A DNA stretch of 54,742 nucleotides from Lactiplantibacillus herbarum. Lineage in GTDB: Bacteria > Bacillota > Bacilli > Lactobacillales > Lactobacillaceae. Position 1 is the stretch's first letter, and each line of letters starts with the position of its first letter. Position numbers and translations under genes: made by a program. Below, in pieces: positions 1-6,933 of this stretch. The stretch lies in contig NZ_LFEE01000042.1 of NCBI RefSeq assembly GCF_001039045.1, positions 89,433-144,174 on the forward strand, written 5' to 3'. Below the pieces are notes generated by a model. It saw only the letters and a list, made by a program, of their open reading frames with translations, searched no databases and was not told where the DNA came from.

Positions 1-59
1 TTAAAAATGCTGACTTAATAGATTTACTGGCCAAAGTTAAAATGGGTCTGGGTGTCTAG
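1..59 (+). CDS. CdiI-like immunity module, 3' end only (partial)
   Basis: Only the last 18 codons and a TAG stop lie inside the window. The tail reads KNADLIDLLAKVKMGLGV, nearly the same as the tail of the intact paralog at 763-1164 (LLNLLAKVKEGLGL) and of the copies ending at 2273 and 2735. It is therefore the end of another member of the CdiI-like family that dominates this region. Whether the rest of the gene is intact cannot be seen. Confidence 0.8.
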   Translation, partial: KNADLIDLLAKVKMGLGV

Positions 60-135
60 TATTTGAACAGTATCTAGGTGGGCTAGCAGAAGTTAAAAGT
101 ATTATTCTGGAATGAATAATAGAGGGTAAAATTTG

Positions 136-636
136 ATGAAAGAAAATGAGATTGTTGAGTATTACCGCGATATTCTAACGATGGCCGCTGATTTGATTCC
201 GATTGAATGGGGGAAATTAGTTGTTGGAGCGAATATCAGTAGAGATGATACAAAGTTATTATTCTTTTTCTACAGTACAAAGGATGAGCCACAGAATTTT
301 TTAGCGGGGTTAATGATTCCGGAAGAATTTGAAATAGACGGAGAAGATTTTAGCGAAGGAGTTTACCAGATACTACAAAAAATTGGCGACTTACAAGAAT
401 GGTTTGTTGACAACGGGCAGGAGCCGTTTTATGAATTAATGTTACAAATAAATAGTGAAGGCCATTTGGAAAGTGAGATTGGTTATATAGATTGGTTTGA
501 GAGTGACTCATTTACTGATTCTGATCAACTTAAATTTTTAAAGGATAAGTATCTTGGTATTACACCTAAAAGTTTATATGCGAGAAATATACTGAGAAAA
601 ATGCAAAAGTACGAACAACAGCATAGTTTAAAATAA
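136..636 (+). CDS. YezG/DUF600-type immunity protein
   Basis: Predicted cytoplasmic immunity protein of 166 aa. The N-terminal half follows the pattern I know for the YezG/DUF600 family: an amphipathic start (EIVEYYRDILTMAADLIP), an IEWGKL segment in place of the family PeeW motif, a strand ending in FFFYS, then a QILQKIGDLQEWFVDNGQEP helix and a final LQINSEGHLESEIGYIDW strand pair. Members of this family pair with YeeF-like LXG nuclease toxins in Bacillus, usually encoded just upstream of the immunity gene. No such toxin is visible here. ATG 136 is preferred over TTG 133 because AGAGGG (121-126) sits nine bases upstream of it. A terminator follows directly. Family assignment is by recalled pattern. 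Confidence 0.75.
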   Translation: MKENEIVEYYRDILTMAADLIPIEWGKLVVGANISRDDTKLLFFFYSTKDEPQNFLAGLMIPEEFEIDGEDFSEGVYQILQKIGDLQEWFVDNGQEPFYELMLQINSEGHLESEIGYIDWFESDSFTDSDQLKFLKDKYLGITPKSLYARNILRKMQKYEQQHSLK

Positions 637-644
637 AAGATATG

Positions 645-697
645 AATTGAGGCAGTTAATCGCTAATCGAATTGGTAAGATTAACTGCTTCAATTTT
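645..697 (+). terminator. Intrinsic terminator after the YezG-type gene
   Basis: A 17-bp inverted repeat (AATTGAGGCAGTTAATC at 645-661, GATTAACTGCTTCAATT at 679-695, one G-T wobble) has a 17-nt loop and ends in TTTT. It separates the gene at 136-636 from the next one and could work in both directions. Confidence 0.75.
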
Positions 698-762
698 ACA
701 TAGAAAAGCCATAAACTTTAATTAGAAATTGGTTGACTAAGGTTTAAGCTGGAGGAAAAGTC

Positions 763-1164
763 ATGGCAGAAGATTTTCATGAAATGGATGAGAAAGAAAT
801 TGAAGTAGCGATGAGCAGGTTCTTTTCTATTACACATGGTGAGTATCTCAGAGATGTATTAAATTGTTTTGCTGAAAAAAGAGGCTATGCACAAGAGTAC
901 ATCTATATTGGATTCTGTGATGATAGTGATGATGAAGAGGATGAGGAAAATAATGATCCGTTTCTAAAATTAGATGATAAGCATGTCTTAATAGAGCAAG
1001 ATGCTTCAATTTCGTTTACAGGGAAAGATGAATTTGCCTACTTGGATTTTTCAACTTTCTATAAGTATATGGAAGAAGAGGTTAAAGATCTTGTTAAACG
1101 ACGCCGAGAAAATGCTGACTTGTTAAACTTACTAGCCAAGGTTAAGGAAGGCCTGGGATTGTAG
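763..1164 (+). CDS. CdiI-like immunity protein (intact reference copy)
   Basis: A 133-aa acidic protein and the cleanest free-standing member of the main paralog family here. Visible layout: an N-terminal helix (MAEDFHEMDEKEIEVAMSRF), a conserved segment FAEKRGYAQEYIYIGFCDD, an acidic stretch (residues about 55-66), a core with LDDKHVLIEQD and AYLDFSTFYKYM, and a helical tail LLNLLAKVKEGLGL. The order GYxxE, then a strand and DF/EFY, then a helical tail resembles proteins annotated as ribonuclease toxin immunity protein CdiI in Firmicutes; this is a recalled likeness. The start is supported by GGAGGAAAA just upstream of ATG 763. No toxin partner is visible next to it. Confidence 0.7.
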   Translation: MAEDFHEMDEKEIEVAMSRFFSITHGEYLRDVLNCFAEKRGYAQEYIYIGFCDDSDDEEDEENNDPFLKLDDKHVLIEQDASISFTGKDEFAYLDFSTFYKYMEEEVKDLVKRRRENADLLNLLAKVKEGLGL

Positions 1165-1278
1165 TAACTATCTAATTACACGCATGTTTTATTGCTCGGT
1201 TGGTTATGTGAATTAGGATAATGAACGTGCTAATACTTTCTGGCATGCTATGGAGAATATGTACTGAAAAGCTATTTA

Positions 1279-1362
1279 ATGATTAAGATTAATAGTTTGG
1301 ATTCTTTGGAAAGCAAACTTCGGTACGGTACCAAGCGTATCTGGCTTGAAGAAGAACATTAA
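1279..1362 (+). pseudogene. Short coding remnant in a 266-base gap
   Basis: The gap 1165-1430 holds no recognisable full gene. A 27-codon open stretch starts at ATG 1279 and ends with the charged tail RYGTKRIWLEEEH before TAA. It has no good ribosome site and no match elsewhere in the window. It most likely remains from a deleted gene; it could also be chance. Confidence 0.3.
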
Positions 1363-1430
1363 AAATCTGAAGAAGTATAAAGATGAGCATAGATAGTGGT
1401 TTTATAAATGCGATAGGAGGTAGCAAGACA

Positions 1431-1826
1431 ATGATAATTGTTAAACAGCTTGACCCGCCAGACCTGTCATATGAAGATCCATTCGTGTTACTCAGTGATG
1501 GTGTGATTGAAATCTGGGTTTATGCGGACGAATTTCATCATAAAGTCGGGGATGAATATGAGCAAATATTGTTGCCGCTGTCAGGTGATGATGCGTATAC
1601 AAAAAATGATAATACTTATGCAGCCAAAAGATTGGAAAATGATGACTACGCTTATGACTTGGCTGGGGAGATAACGCCGGAATGGAACTTAAAAGTTGGT
1701 GAATTTGTCATTGATTCACCAAATGATACTTTTGAGGGCTTTGAGATCGGTGATTTTGTGCATGTGCAATTTGATAGATTAGATATCTGGGATTGTGAAC
1801 AAGTGCTGCAAAAGCGGACGAACTAA
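1431..1826 (+). CDS. Putative immunity protein, family A copy 1
   Basis: A 131-aa acidic protein of unknown function, predicted cytoplasmic. It is a clear paralog of the protein at 6500-6877. The two share FVLLSDGVI near residue 20, a FAD/YAD element, an AY/YNL element around residue 85 and the closing motif W-N-L-(K/R)-V-G-E-F-V-I-D, then a G-(D/E)-(F/Y)-V-x-V ending. Short alternating hydrophobic strands suggest a beta-rich fold. ATG 1431 is chosen over the upstream ATG 1383 because AGGAGGT (1415-1421) lies nine bases before it and because the paralog begins at the same place. Immunity function is inferred only from the surrounding genes. Confidence 0.65.
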   Translation: MIIVKQLDPPDLSYEDPFVLLSDGVIEIWVYADEFHHKVGDEYEQILLPLSGDDAYTKNDNTYAAKRLENDDYAYDLAGEITPEWNLKVGEFVIDSPNDTFEGFEIGDFVHVQFDRLDIWDCEQVLQKRTN

Positions 1827-1884
1827 CAAGTGCGGATGAGACCTGAATGGAATTAAATGTTGGAAATATAAAATAATAAAAATA

Positions 1885-2273
1885 ATGAGCAGTAATATTC
1901 ATATGATGAACAAGAGTGAAATTGCTAACTATGATAGCGATGTATTTTCACGCGGTTCGGTATGGTCATTTAAGAGATGCGCTAAGTCTTTTTGCTAAAA
2001 AACAAGGATATGGACAAGAAGTTATCTTTGTCACGTTTTTGCCTGACTTGGATACCGAGGATTAAGCAGAGAGTCCCTGTGTTTTAGACGATAAACAAGT
2101 GTTGCTGGAATTAGATGCTCCAGCAGTGGACGTGGACCAGAGAGCCTATGTAGACTTTCCAACTTTTTACGGATATTTATCTAAGCGTATAACAAGAATA
2201 GTGAACAAATTTCCAGAAAAAAACAGATTTATTAGAGCTATTGGTCAAAGTTAAAGTAGGGCTGGGTATCTAG
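1885..2273 (+). pseudogene. Decayed CdiI-like immunity gene (three lesions)
   Basis: Reading across frames recovers a full paralog of 763-1164. The start region is MSSNIHMMNKSEIANY from ATG 1885. A frameshift near 1940 then leads into YFHAVRYGHLRDALSLFAKK and QGYGQEVIFVTFLPDLDTED. A TAA stop (2063-2065) interrupts it. The core continues as LDDKQVLLELDAP and AYVDFPTFYGYL, and a second frameshift near 2222 is needed to read the closing LLELLVKVKVGLGI before TAG 2271-2273. With two frameshifts and one nonsense codon the gene cannot make a full product. It shows turnover inside the array. Confidence 0.85.
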
Positions 2274-2348
2274 TGGTTTTTATGTTATCTAATCGGACTA
2301 ACAGAGACTAAAACTATTATTTTAGTTATTAAATACTAGGGAGATATT

Positions 2349-2735
2349 ATGAACGACAATTTTCATATGATGACAAAAGCAGAAACTGATGGAGTGATGT
2401 CAATGTATTTCAATGTAATTAGAGGCGGGTACATGCGCGATGCATTGAAATACTTTGCTGAAAAATAGGGGTACGGGCAAGAAGTTATCTTTGTGTCATT
2501 TCAGGATGATTTAGATGATGAGGATCAATCAAGGCTTCCCCAAAGATTAGATAATGACCATGTATTACTAGAATTCGATTATCCAGCTGCAGACGTTAAC
2601 GAATATGCATATTTAGATTTTAAAAGTTTCTATCGGCTTCTGGATAAACATGCAAAAAAATTCGTGGAAGAATATCCAGAGGACAGCGAATTATTGAATT
2701 TACTAGTTAAAGTTAAAGCAGGACTGGGTGTTTAG
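2349..2735 (+). pseudogene. CdiI-like immunity gene interrupted by one TAG codon
   Basis: From ATG 2349 to TAG 2733-2735 there is one frame of 129 codons, broken only by TAG at 2466-2468 (codon 40). The stop falls in FAEK-stop-GYGQE, where relatives have FAEKRGYAQE. Everything else fits the family: DLDDEDQ, LDNDHVLLEFD, EYAYLDFKSFYRLL and LLNLLVKVKAGLGV. The lesion is a single base change, so the allele looks young. A truncated product could only restart internally, for instance near 2493, and would lack the N-terminal third. Strain comparison would show whether the stop is fixed; a sequencing error is also possible. Confidence 0.85.
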
Positions 2736-2796
2736 TTTTTTAAGAATGGCTGCTGCACTATTTCAATTTTCAAAAGAACAAGGGGGATTAACTAGA

Positions 2797-3213
2797 ATGC
2801 ACAGATTATTATCAATCTCAAATGATGGAGTTACTCGTGATTTGGAATTAGAGAATGTTGATACTAAAAGGATTGACGTTTGTTTTGATGATTCGATGAC
2901 GGTAAGCATCAATAATACTTTTGAATTTATGCAAATTGGGGAAGTTTATGACTGCAAAATAGCATTGTTTGGTGATACAGAAAATAGGCATATTGGTGAG
3001 TGGAATAAATACGTTATTCTGCAGGATAATATAAAGATTCGTGATGAAACGTTTGTTAAAGTTAGTTTAGAAAATAATATTTATTATATCTATCAAGAGC
3101 AAGTATTGCCGTATCTTACATCAGGGGATTTTATGTTTGAATGTATTAGAAAAGACTTGATACAAGTAAATGATATGATCAATCGAGATTTATATAAGTT
3201 AAATCGGGATTAA
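2797..3213 (+). CDS. Putative immunity protein, family B copy 1
   Basis: A 138-aa protein of unknown function and paralog of 4078-4479. Shared positions include FEFM(Q/K)xG near residue 45, Y-x-C-K-I-x-L-F-G-D-T, a Y-Y-(I/V)-Y element near residue 100, and the closing F-E-Y/C-x-R-K-D-L-(I/V)-Q-V-N. It is predicted beta-rich, without signal peptide or membrane span. The start is set at ATG 2797 because AGGGGG (2781-2786) is ten bases upstream and the paralog aligns from there; a longer frame from GTG 2728 would overlap the preceding pseudogene. Immunity role is inferred from context. Confidence 0.65.
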   Translation: MHRLLSISNDGVTRDLELENVDTKRIDVCFDDSMTVSINNTFEFMQIGEVYDCKIALFGDTENRHIGEWNKYVILQDNIKIRDETFVKVSLENNIYYIYQEQVLPYLTSGDFMFECIRKDLIQVNDMINRDLYKLNRD

Positions 3214-3243
3214 TACAAAAAGATAATACTGGAGGATTAGGTA

Positions 3244-4065
3244 GTGGCTGAAGACTTTCCACAACTGAATGAGGGAGACACTAAAATAGCAATTTGGAGA
3301 CTTTTCTCTGCAATGAACGCTAGACAACGTGAGCAAGCGTTGAAATCATTTGCCAAAAAGCAGGGATTTTCCCAAGAGTATCTATTTGTATGGTTTCAAT
3401 CAGATTTCGATGAAGATGAAGAGAAAAGTAGCGTTCCTAAAAGATTGGATAATACTCATGTATTAGTAGAGCAAGATTATCCTTTATCGCCCGTAGATGA
3501 GTATGCGTACATAGATTTTCCGACTTTTTATAAATATGTGTCTTCAAAAATCCAAAAAATTGTTAAAGAAAGCCCAGAAGAAAGCTATCTTTTGGATCTG
3601 TTAGCTGCTTTGGAAGAAGCTCTGGACGAAAAGGAAGAGAACCATATTTTGATGGATAAAAGGGATGCAGCCTATCTTATCGGAGATCTTTTCAGTATGT
3701 TAGGTAGGCGTAGCTCAAGAAAAGCATTGGCTGGCTTTGCAAATAAAGAAGGCTGTGTCGAAGACGATATATTAATATCCTTTAAGGCTGACTTAGACGA
3801 ATATGAGCAGACTCAGATTCCAAAAGTATTAGATGATAAACATATCTTGTTAGAATATGATGATGATGTCAATGAAATTGAATATGCGTATTTGGACTTT
3901 CCAACCTTTTATGAGTATCTTGCTAAAGAGGTTGCGGCTATGGTTAAGTCTCGTCCGAAAGATGTCGATTTATTAGACTTTTTAGCCCAGATTAGAATGA
4001 GCTTGCTTGTCAATCCAACTATCAAAAAACATGCTGTAGCTTTTGAAGTAGAAGATACTCCATAA
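3244..4065 (+). CDS. Tandem double CdiI-like immunity protein with a truncated third module
   Basis: A 273-aa protein made of two copies of the CdiI-like module. Copy 1 (about 1-127) has FAKKQGFSQEYLFVWF, LDNTHVLVEQD and EYAYIDFPTFYKYV. Copy 2 (about 134-258) has FANKEGCVEDDILISF, LDDKHILLEYD and EYAYLDFPTFYEYLAKE. Copy 2 is closer to the N-terminal module of the 465-aa protein at 5038 than to copy 1. The last residues, IKKHAVAFEVEDTP, line up with HIVENHAEAFAADGIP at the start of the nuclease-like module of that protein, so this gene looks like a cut-off version of a longer mosaic. The GTG start at 3244 has GGAGG nine bases upstream. Confidence 0.75.
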   Translation: MAEDFPQLNEGDTKIAIWRLFSAMNARQREQALKSFAKKQGFSQEYLFVWFQSDFDEDEEKSSVPKRLDNTHVLVEQDYPLSPVDEYAYIDFPTFYKYVSSKIQKIVKESPEESYLLDLLAALEEALDEKEENHILMDKRDAAYLIGDLFSMLGRRSSRKALAGFANKEGCVEDDILISFKADLDEYEQTQIPKVLDDKHILLEYDDDVNEIEYAYLDFPTFYEYLAKEVAAMVKSRPKDVDLLDFLAQIRMSLLVNPTIKKHAVAFEVEDTP

Positions 4066-4077
4066 GAAAGTGGTTCA

Positions 4078-4479
4078 ATGTATGAGGTGATGAGCATTGG
4101 TGAAGGCTGGATGGACAGATTTATTTCATTAAGAAATGTGCGAACAAATGTCACTGAAGCATGTTTTGATTATTCCATGGCGATTGATGGAGATAATTTT
4201 GAATTCATGAAGGCTGGTAGTACTTATCATTGTAAAATAGTGCTGTTTGGCGATACTCATCTAAATGGAATTGGGGATCGAATTGAGTGCACCATTTTGG
4301 ATAAAAGTGTAAAAATTGGCAATTGCATACTAATGAAAGTGTTGAGTGGCCAAGAAATCTATTACGTGTATCCAGATGATGTAAAGATATATAGTTCTGC
4401 TGAAAAGTTCATATTTGAGTACACTAGAAAAGATTTGGTTCAAGTTAATAATGTGATACATGCTGATCTCTTAGATTAA
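4078..4479 (+). CDS. Putative immunity protein, family B copy 2
   Basis: A 133-aa acidic protein and paralog of 2797-3213, matching it over its full length (FEFMKAGSTYHCKI, VLFGDT, YYVYPDDV, RKDLVQVNNVI). It starts 12 bases after the tandem CdiI-like gene, so the two are probably co-transcribed. This repeats the order seen at 2349-3213, where a CdiI-like gene is followed by a family B gene, which suggests duplication of a two-gene cassette. The ribosome site is weak (AGTGG). No catalytic motif is visible. Function is unknown. Confidence 0.65.
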   Translation: MYEVMSIGEGWMDRFISLRNVRTNVTEACFDYSMAIDGDNFEFMKAGSTYHCKIVLFGDTHLNGIGDRIECTILDKSVKIGNCILMKVLSGQEIYYVYPDDVKIYSSAEKFIFEYTRKDLVQVNNVIHADLLD

Positions 4480-4527
4480 TTGTTATAGAGAGTAGCGTTT
4501 TAGTTTTACTATGAATTTTTAAGATAA

Positions 4528-4596
4528 GACAATCTTGATGATGTGATTGTTGACTTAGACATGGAAATTCCAGTTGAATTTGCATCTGTTATTTAG
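4528..4596 (+). pseudogene. Short coding remnant between immunity genes
   Basis: Within the gap 4480-4614, a 22-codon stretch reads DNLDDVIVDLDMEIPVEFA plus SVI and ends in TAG. An in-frame stop lies immediately upstream, preceded by FYYEFLR. The acidic composition matches the neighbours. It looks like the tail of a deleted immunity-type gene. No parent is identifiable in the window. Confidence 0.35.
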
Positions 4597-4614
4597 TATG
4601 GAAAGGGGGCAAGC

Positions 4615-4881
4615 ATGTTGATTGTTGTATTGATTTATATAATGTTGTTAGCCATTGTACTTGGATTAGGTTATTGGAGTTATGTCATAGGTAGGAGGGA
4701 ATGGTCTGATGCAGCGGGAGACGTTATTCCGGTGACGTATTTTTTCGTTGGGCTACTCTTGGCAGGTATGATCCAAGGTTCTATGCAAGAGACGGTTACG
4801 CTGATAGTAGGCGGTTTGTTACTTAGCGTGGCTAACTTTGGTTTGTTTTTGTGGGGAAAGCATCGCGCTAGTAAAGCGTAA
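4615..4881 (+). CDS. Small three-span membrane protein, module also found in the 626-aa mosaic
   Basis: An 88-aa protein with three hydrophobic segments at about residues 3-23, 38-58 and 62-80 and a basic tail (GKHRASKA). It is related to the first 80 residues of the 626-aa mosaic at 10672. Both have GYW(S/T)Y after span 1, (V/I)IP(V/I)xY at the start of span 2, and (V/I)TL(I/V)V at span 3. The function is unknown. Membrane immunity proteins exist in polymorphic toxin systems, but nothing here proves that role. The ribosome site is GAAAGGGGG before ATG 4615. Confidence 0.65.
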   Translation: MLIVVLIYIMLLAIVLGLGYWSYVIGRREWSDAAGDVIPVTYFFVGLLLAGMIQGSMQETVTLIVGGLLLSVANFGLFLWGKHRASKA

Positions 4882-4890
4882 TTACTAAAT

Positions 4891-4938
4891 AAATAGCTGA
4901 TACTCGATCATGCAAGTTTGGCGAGTATTGGCTATTTT
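4891..4938 (+). terminator. Terminator after the small membrane protein gene
   Basis: An inverted repeat pairs AATAGCTGATACTCG (4892-4906) with CGAGTATTGGCTATT (4922-4936), with one internal mismatch and one wobble, followed by a short T-run. It isolates the following 465-aa gene from upstream transcription. Confidence 0.65.
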
Positions 4939-4972
4939 AGAAAGATGAATTTTATCAAGTGTTTAAGTGGTA

Positions 4973-5010
4973 TTGTTGTTGCTTTGGTTAGTTATAATAT
5001 TTAATATAAT
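4973..5010 (+). promoter_or_regulatory. Possible promoter of the 465-aa mosaic gene
   Basis: The AT-rich stretch after the terminator carries two TATAAT hexamers (4993-4998 and 5005-5010). Upstream -35 candidates are TTGTTG (4973-4978) and TTGGTT (4984-4989), but the spacing (14-15 nt) is short in both cases. The location between a terminator and a gene start supports a promoter; the exact boxes are uncertain. Confidence 0.4.
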
Positions 5011-5037
5011 GGTTTTTATAAGGGGAATACATAGGTC

Positions 5038-6435
5038 ATGAGTGAAGAATATATTTTGATGGATAACAAGGAAGCGTCTGATTTTATCGGGACCTTTCTT
5101 AGTATATTTCAAGGTAGGTACGGATTAAGAAAATCATTGGCTAACTTTGCGATTAAAGAAGGCTTTGGTGAAGAAATAATATTTATATTCTTTAAGGCTG
5201 ACTTGGGTGATTATGATCAAACCCAGATTCCTAAGATGCTGGATGATAAACACGTTTTGCTGGAGTATGATTCCGATGTGGATGAGATTAAATATGCCTA
5301 TTTGGATTTTCCAACCTTCTATGAGTATCTAGCTAAAGAGATTACGGAAATTGTTAAAGCACATCGGAAAGACAGTGACTTATTGGGTTTCTTAGCCGAA
5401 ATTAGAACGAACCTAATCGTTAACCTACAAGACGAAGTAGTGCCGCAATTACATTGGTATAACAGTGGATTTAGGTATATGGGAGATCGACATATAGTTG
5501 AAAATCATGCTGAGGCATTTGCGGCAGATGGTATACCGCAAGAAGAAATTGAAAGTTTGGTGAAAGCTGCGGTCGGTCCTGAAGGTCAACTAGTTAGTTA
5601 CCCTGAACTAGGTGGAGGATTGCATAGAGTGTATGGAGTAATATATCAAGGACGCCAGCACTTTGTTGCAGTGGCAGTTGCTAAAAATGGTGATATTATT
5701 AGCGCCAGCCCGTCTGCACATACTCCAGAAGATGATCCGTATGAGATTAGGTTGATGTTGGATTACGATCGTTATCCAGCATGGCTATATGACTCGAAGG
5801 GAAATTTAATAACTGCTAACTTACCGATAGAATTAAAACAAAATAAAGTGTTAAGTAGTAAGTTAGCGGCACTTCAGGACCAGTATGATGCGCTATTCAT
5901 AGATACGGAAGATGGATTTAAATGTAATGGTTTTGAATCTAAATATGATGAAGCGGTCTTTTTGGACGCGTTTTATGATATTCAAAAAGAGTTGGAAGCA
6001 ACCAGTGAATACTTAATAACTAATAAAATAACTGGTAATTATGTCATTAAAAACGAAATTTCTTTAATTAGGAAAAATGAGGTTGCGGAAGTTAAAGCAG
6101 CTAGTATTGCCAAAGGATGGTATGTAGTTACGATCCAAGGAAAAGATATTAAAAATGAACATGCACTTTTTGATATTTTAGGACAGAAATTCAAGATGCC
6201 AGATAATGGAAATTGGAATGCAGTGGCTGATTGGATGACGGATTTAGGCTGGCTAGGAACTCCAGGAGTTGCTGTTATTATTGAAGACTATCCCAGTCTA
6301 AGAGCAAATAAGGATGCCAATGAAGCAGTTATAGAAATGTTTGCAGAGGATGTTTTGCCATTCTGGGAACGCGATGTCATAAAAATTACAGTTGGTGGTG
6401 AACGGCGACCATTCAATGTTTATTTGGTTGAATAA
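5038..6435 (+). CDS. Mosaic protein: CdiI-like, BECR-nuclease-like, shared domain, barstar
   Basis: A 465-aa predicted cytoplasmic protein of four joined modules. (1) Residues 1-130 are a CdiI-like module (LDDKHVLLEYD, YAYLDFPTFYEYLAKE). (2) Residues about 143-226 resemble BECR-fold RNase toxins of the EndoU/colicin type: H152-x4-H157, then HRVYGVIYQGRQHFVAVAVA and NGDIISASP. (3) Residues 236-330 are a domain found twice in the 626-aa protein (RLMLDYDRYPAWLYD, LPIELK, DALFID, YLITNK). (4) Residues about 360-465 look like barstar (YVVTIQGKDI, GNWNAVADWMTDLGWL, VAVIIEDY). Barstar-family proteins inhibit barnase-type RNases. A nuclease-like segment between immunity domains is odd; it may be inactive or self-inhibited. 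Modules 2 and 4 are recalled family likenesses. Confidence 0.7.
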   Translation: MSEEYILMDNKEASDFIGTFLSIFQGRYGLRKSLANFAIKEGFGEEIIFIFFKADLGDYDQTQIPKMLDDKHVLLEYDSDVDEIKYAYLDFPTFYEYLAKEITEIVKAHRKDSDLLGFLAEIRTNLIVNLQDEVVPQLHWYNSGFRYMGDRHIVENHAEAFAADGIPQEEIESLVKAAVGPEGQLVSYPELGGGLHRVYGVIYQGRQHFVAVAVAKNGDIISASPSAHTPEDDPYEIRLMLDYDRYPAWLYDSKGNLITANLPIELKQNKVLSSKLAALQDQYDALFIDTEDGFKCNGFESKYDEAVFLDAFYDIQKELEATSEYLITNKITGNYVIKNEISLIRKNEVAEVKAASIAKGWYVVTIQGKDIKNEHALFDILGQKFKMPDNGNWNAVADWMTDLGWLGTPGVAVIIEDYPSLRANKDANEAVIEMFAEDVLPFWERDVIKITVGGERRPFNVYLVE

Positions 6436-6499
6436 AAAGAACGAAGAGTAGGTTGTTGCTTGAAATAAAACTTTCAAAGATAGTGGGGCGATTCAAAAT

Positions 6500-6877
6500 A
6501 TGATATTTATGAAGCGGATTGATTGGCTGGATATTGATACCGGTGAGGCGTTTGTGCTTTTATCAGATGGTGTAATCGACCTTTATTGTTTTGCTGATCA
6601 TTTGCCATCTGAACGGAAAGACGGCGACGCTTTTTCTGGCGAAATATTTGAATTTGAAGCAGGCTTTGCAAAGAGCCAATTCGATAATCAGAAAAAGAGT
6701 CACGCTGAATTAATTCAGAAGACCGATCATGCCTATAATCTGTTTGGAGTAATCGATAATGACTGGAATCTTCGAGTGGGTGAGTTTGTGATTGATATGC
6801 CTGATGAGATGTTTGAAGATTATCAGATTGGTGAGTACGTGGTCGTTGATGTGCCACGTTTGGATATGGAGTTTTGA
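6500..6877 (+). CDS. Putative immunity protein, family A copy 2
   Basis: A 125-aa acidic protein and full-length paralog of 1431-1826: FVLLSDGVIDLYCFAD near the N-terminus, then AYNLFGVIDNDWNLRVGEFV and a closing G-E-Y-V-V-V-D-V-P-R-L-D. The variable central segment (residues 36-75) differs strongly between the copies, as expected if it contacts different partners. ATG 6500 is used; ATG 6509 is an alternative. The ribosome site is weak (GTGGGGCG). No function can be assigned from sequence alone. Confidence 0.65.
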   Translation: MIFMKRIDWLDIDTGEAFVLLSDGVIDLYCFADHLPSERKDGDAFSGEIFEFEAGFAKSQFDNQKKSHAELIQKTDHAYNLFGVIDNDWNLRVGEFVIDMPDEMFEDYQIGEYVVVDVPRLDMEF

Positions 6878-6933
6878 ATTCAAACTGTGTTAATTCAAAC
6901 ATCTGTCTAGTCCGAATATGAGGAGGAGCAGTT

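Noticed and set aside
1708-1902. Open frame on the - strand over the end of the family A gene
   Set aside because: No ribosome site, overlaps a supported + strand gene and a spacer, and has no conserved counterpart at the paralog 6500-6877.
2493-2735. An 80-aa gene starting inside the interrupted CdiI-like copy
   Set aside because: It is the second part of a longer frame broken by TAG 2466-2468; the paralogs show that the true start is at 2349, so it is listed as a pseudogene.
4615-4881. Holin or bacteriocin immunity for the small membrane protein
   Set aside because: It matches the N-terminal module of the 626-aa mosaic rather than a holin pattern, and no bacteriocin gene is nearby.
6507-6902. 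131-aa - strand frame opposite the family A copy 2
   Set aside because: Composition is unlike a real protein and it lies fully opposite a gene with a clear paralog; a shadow frame.
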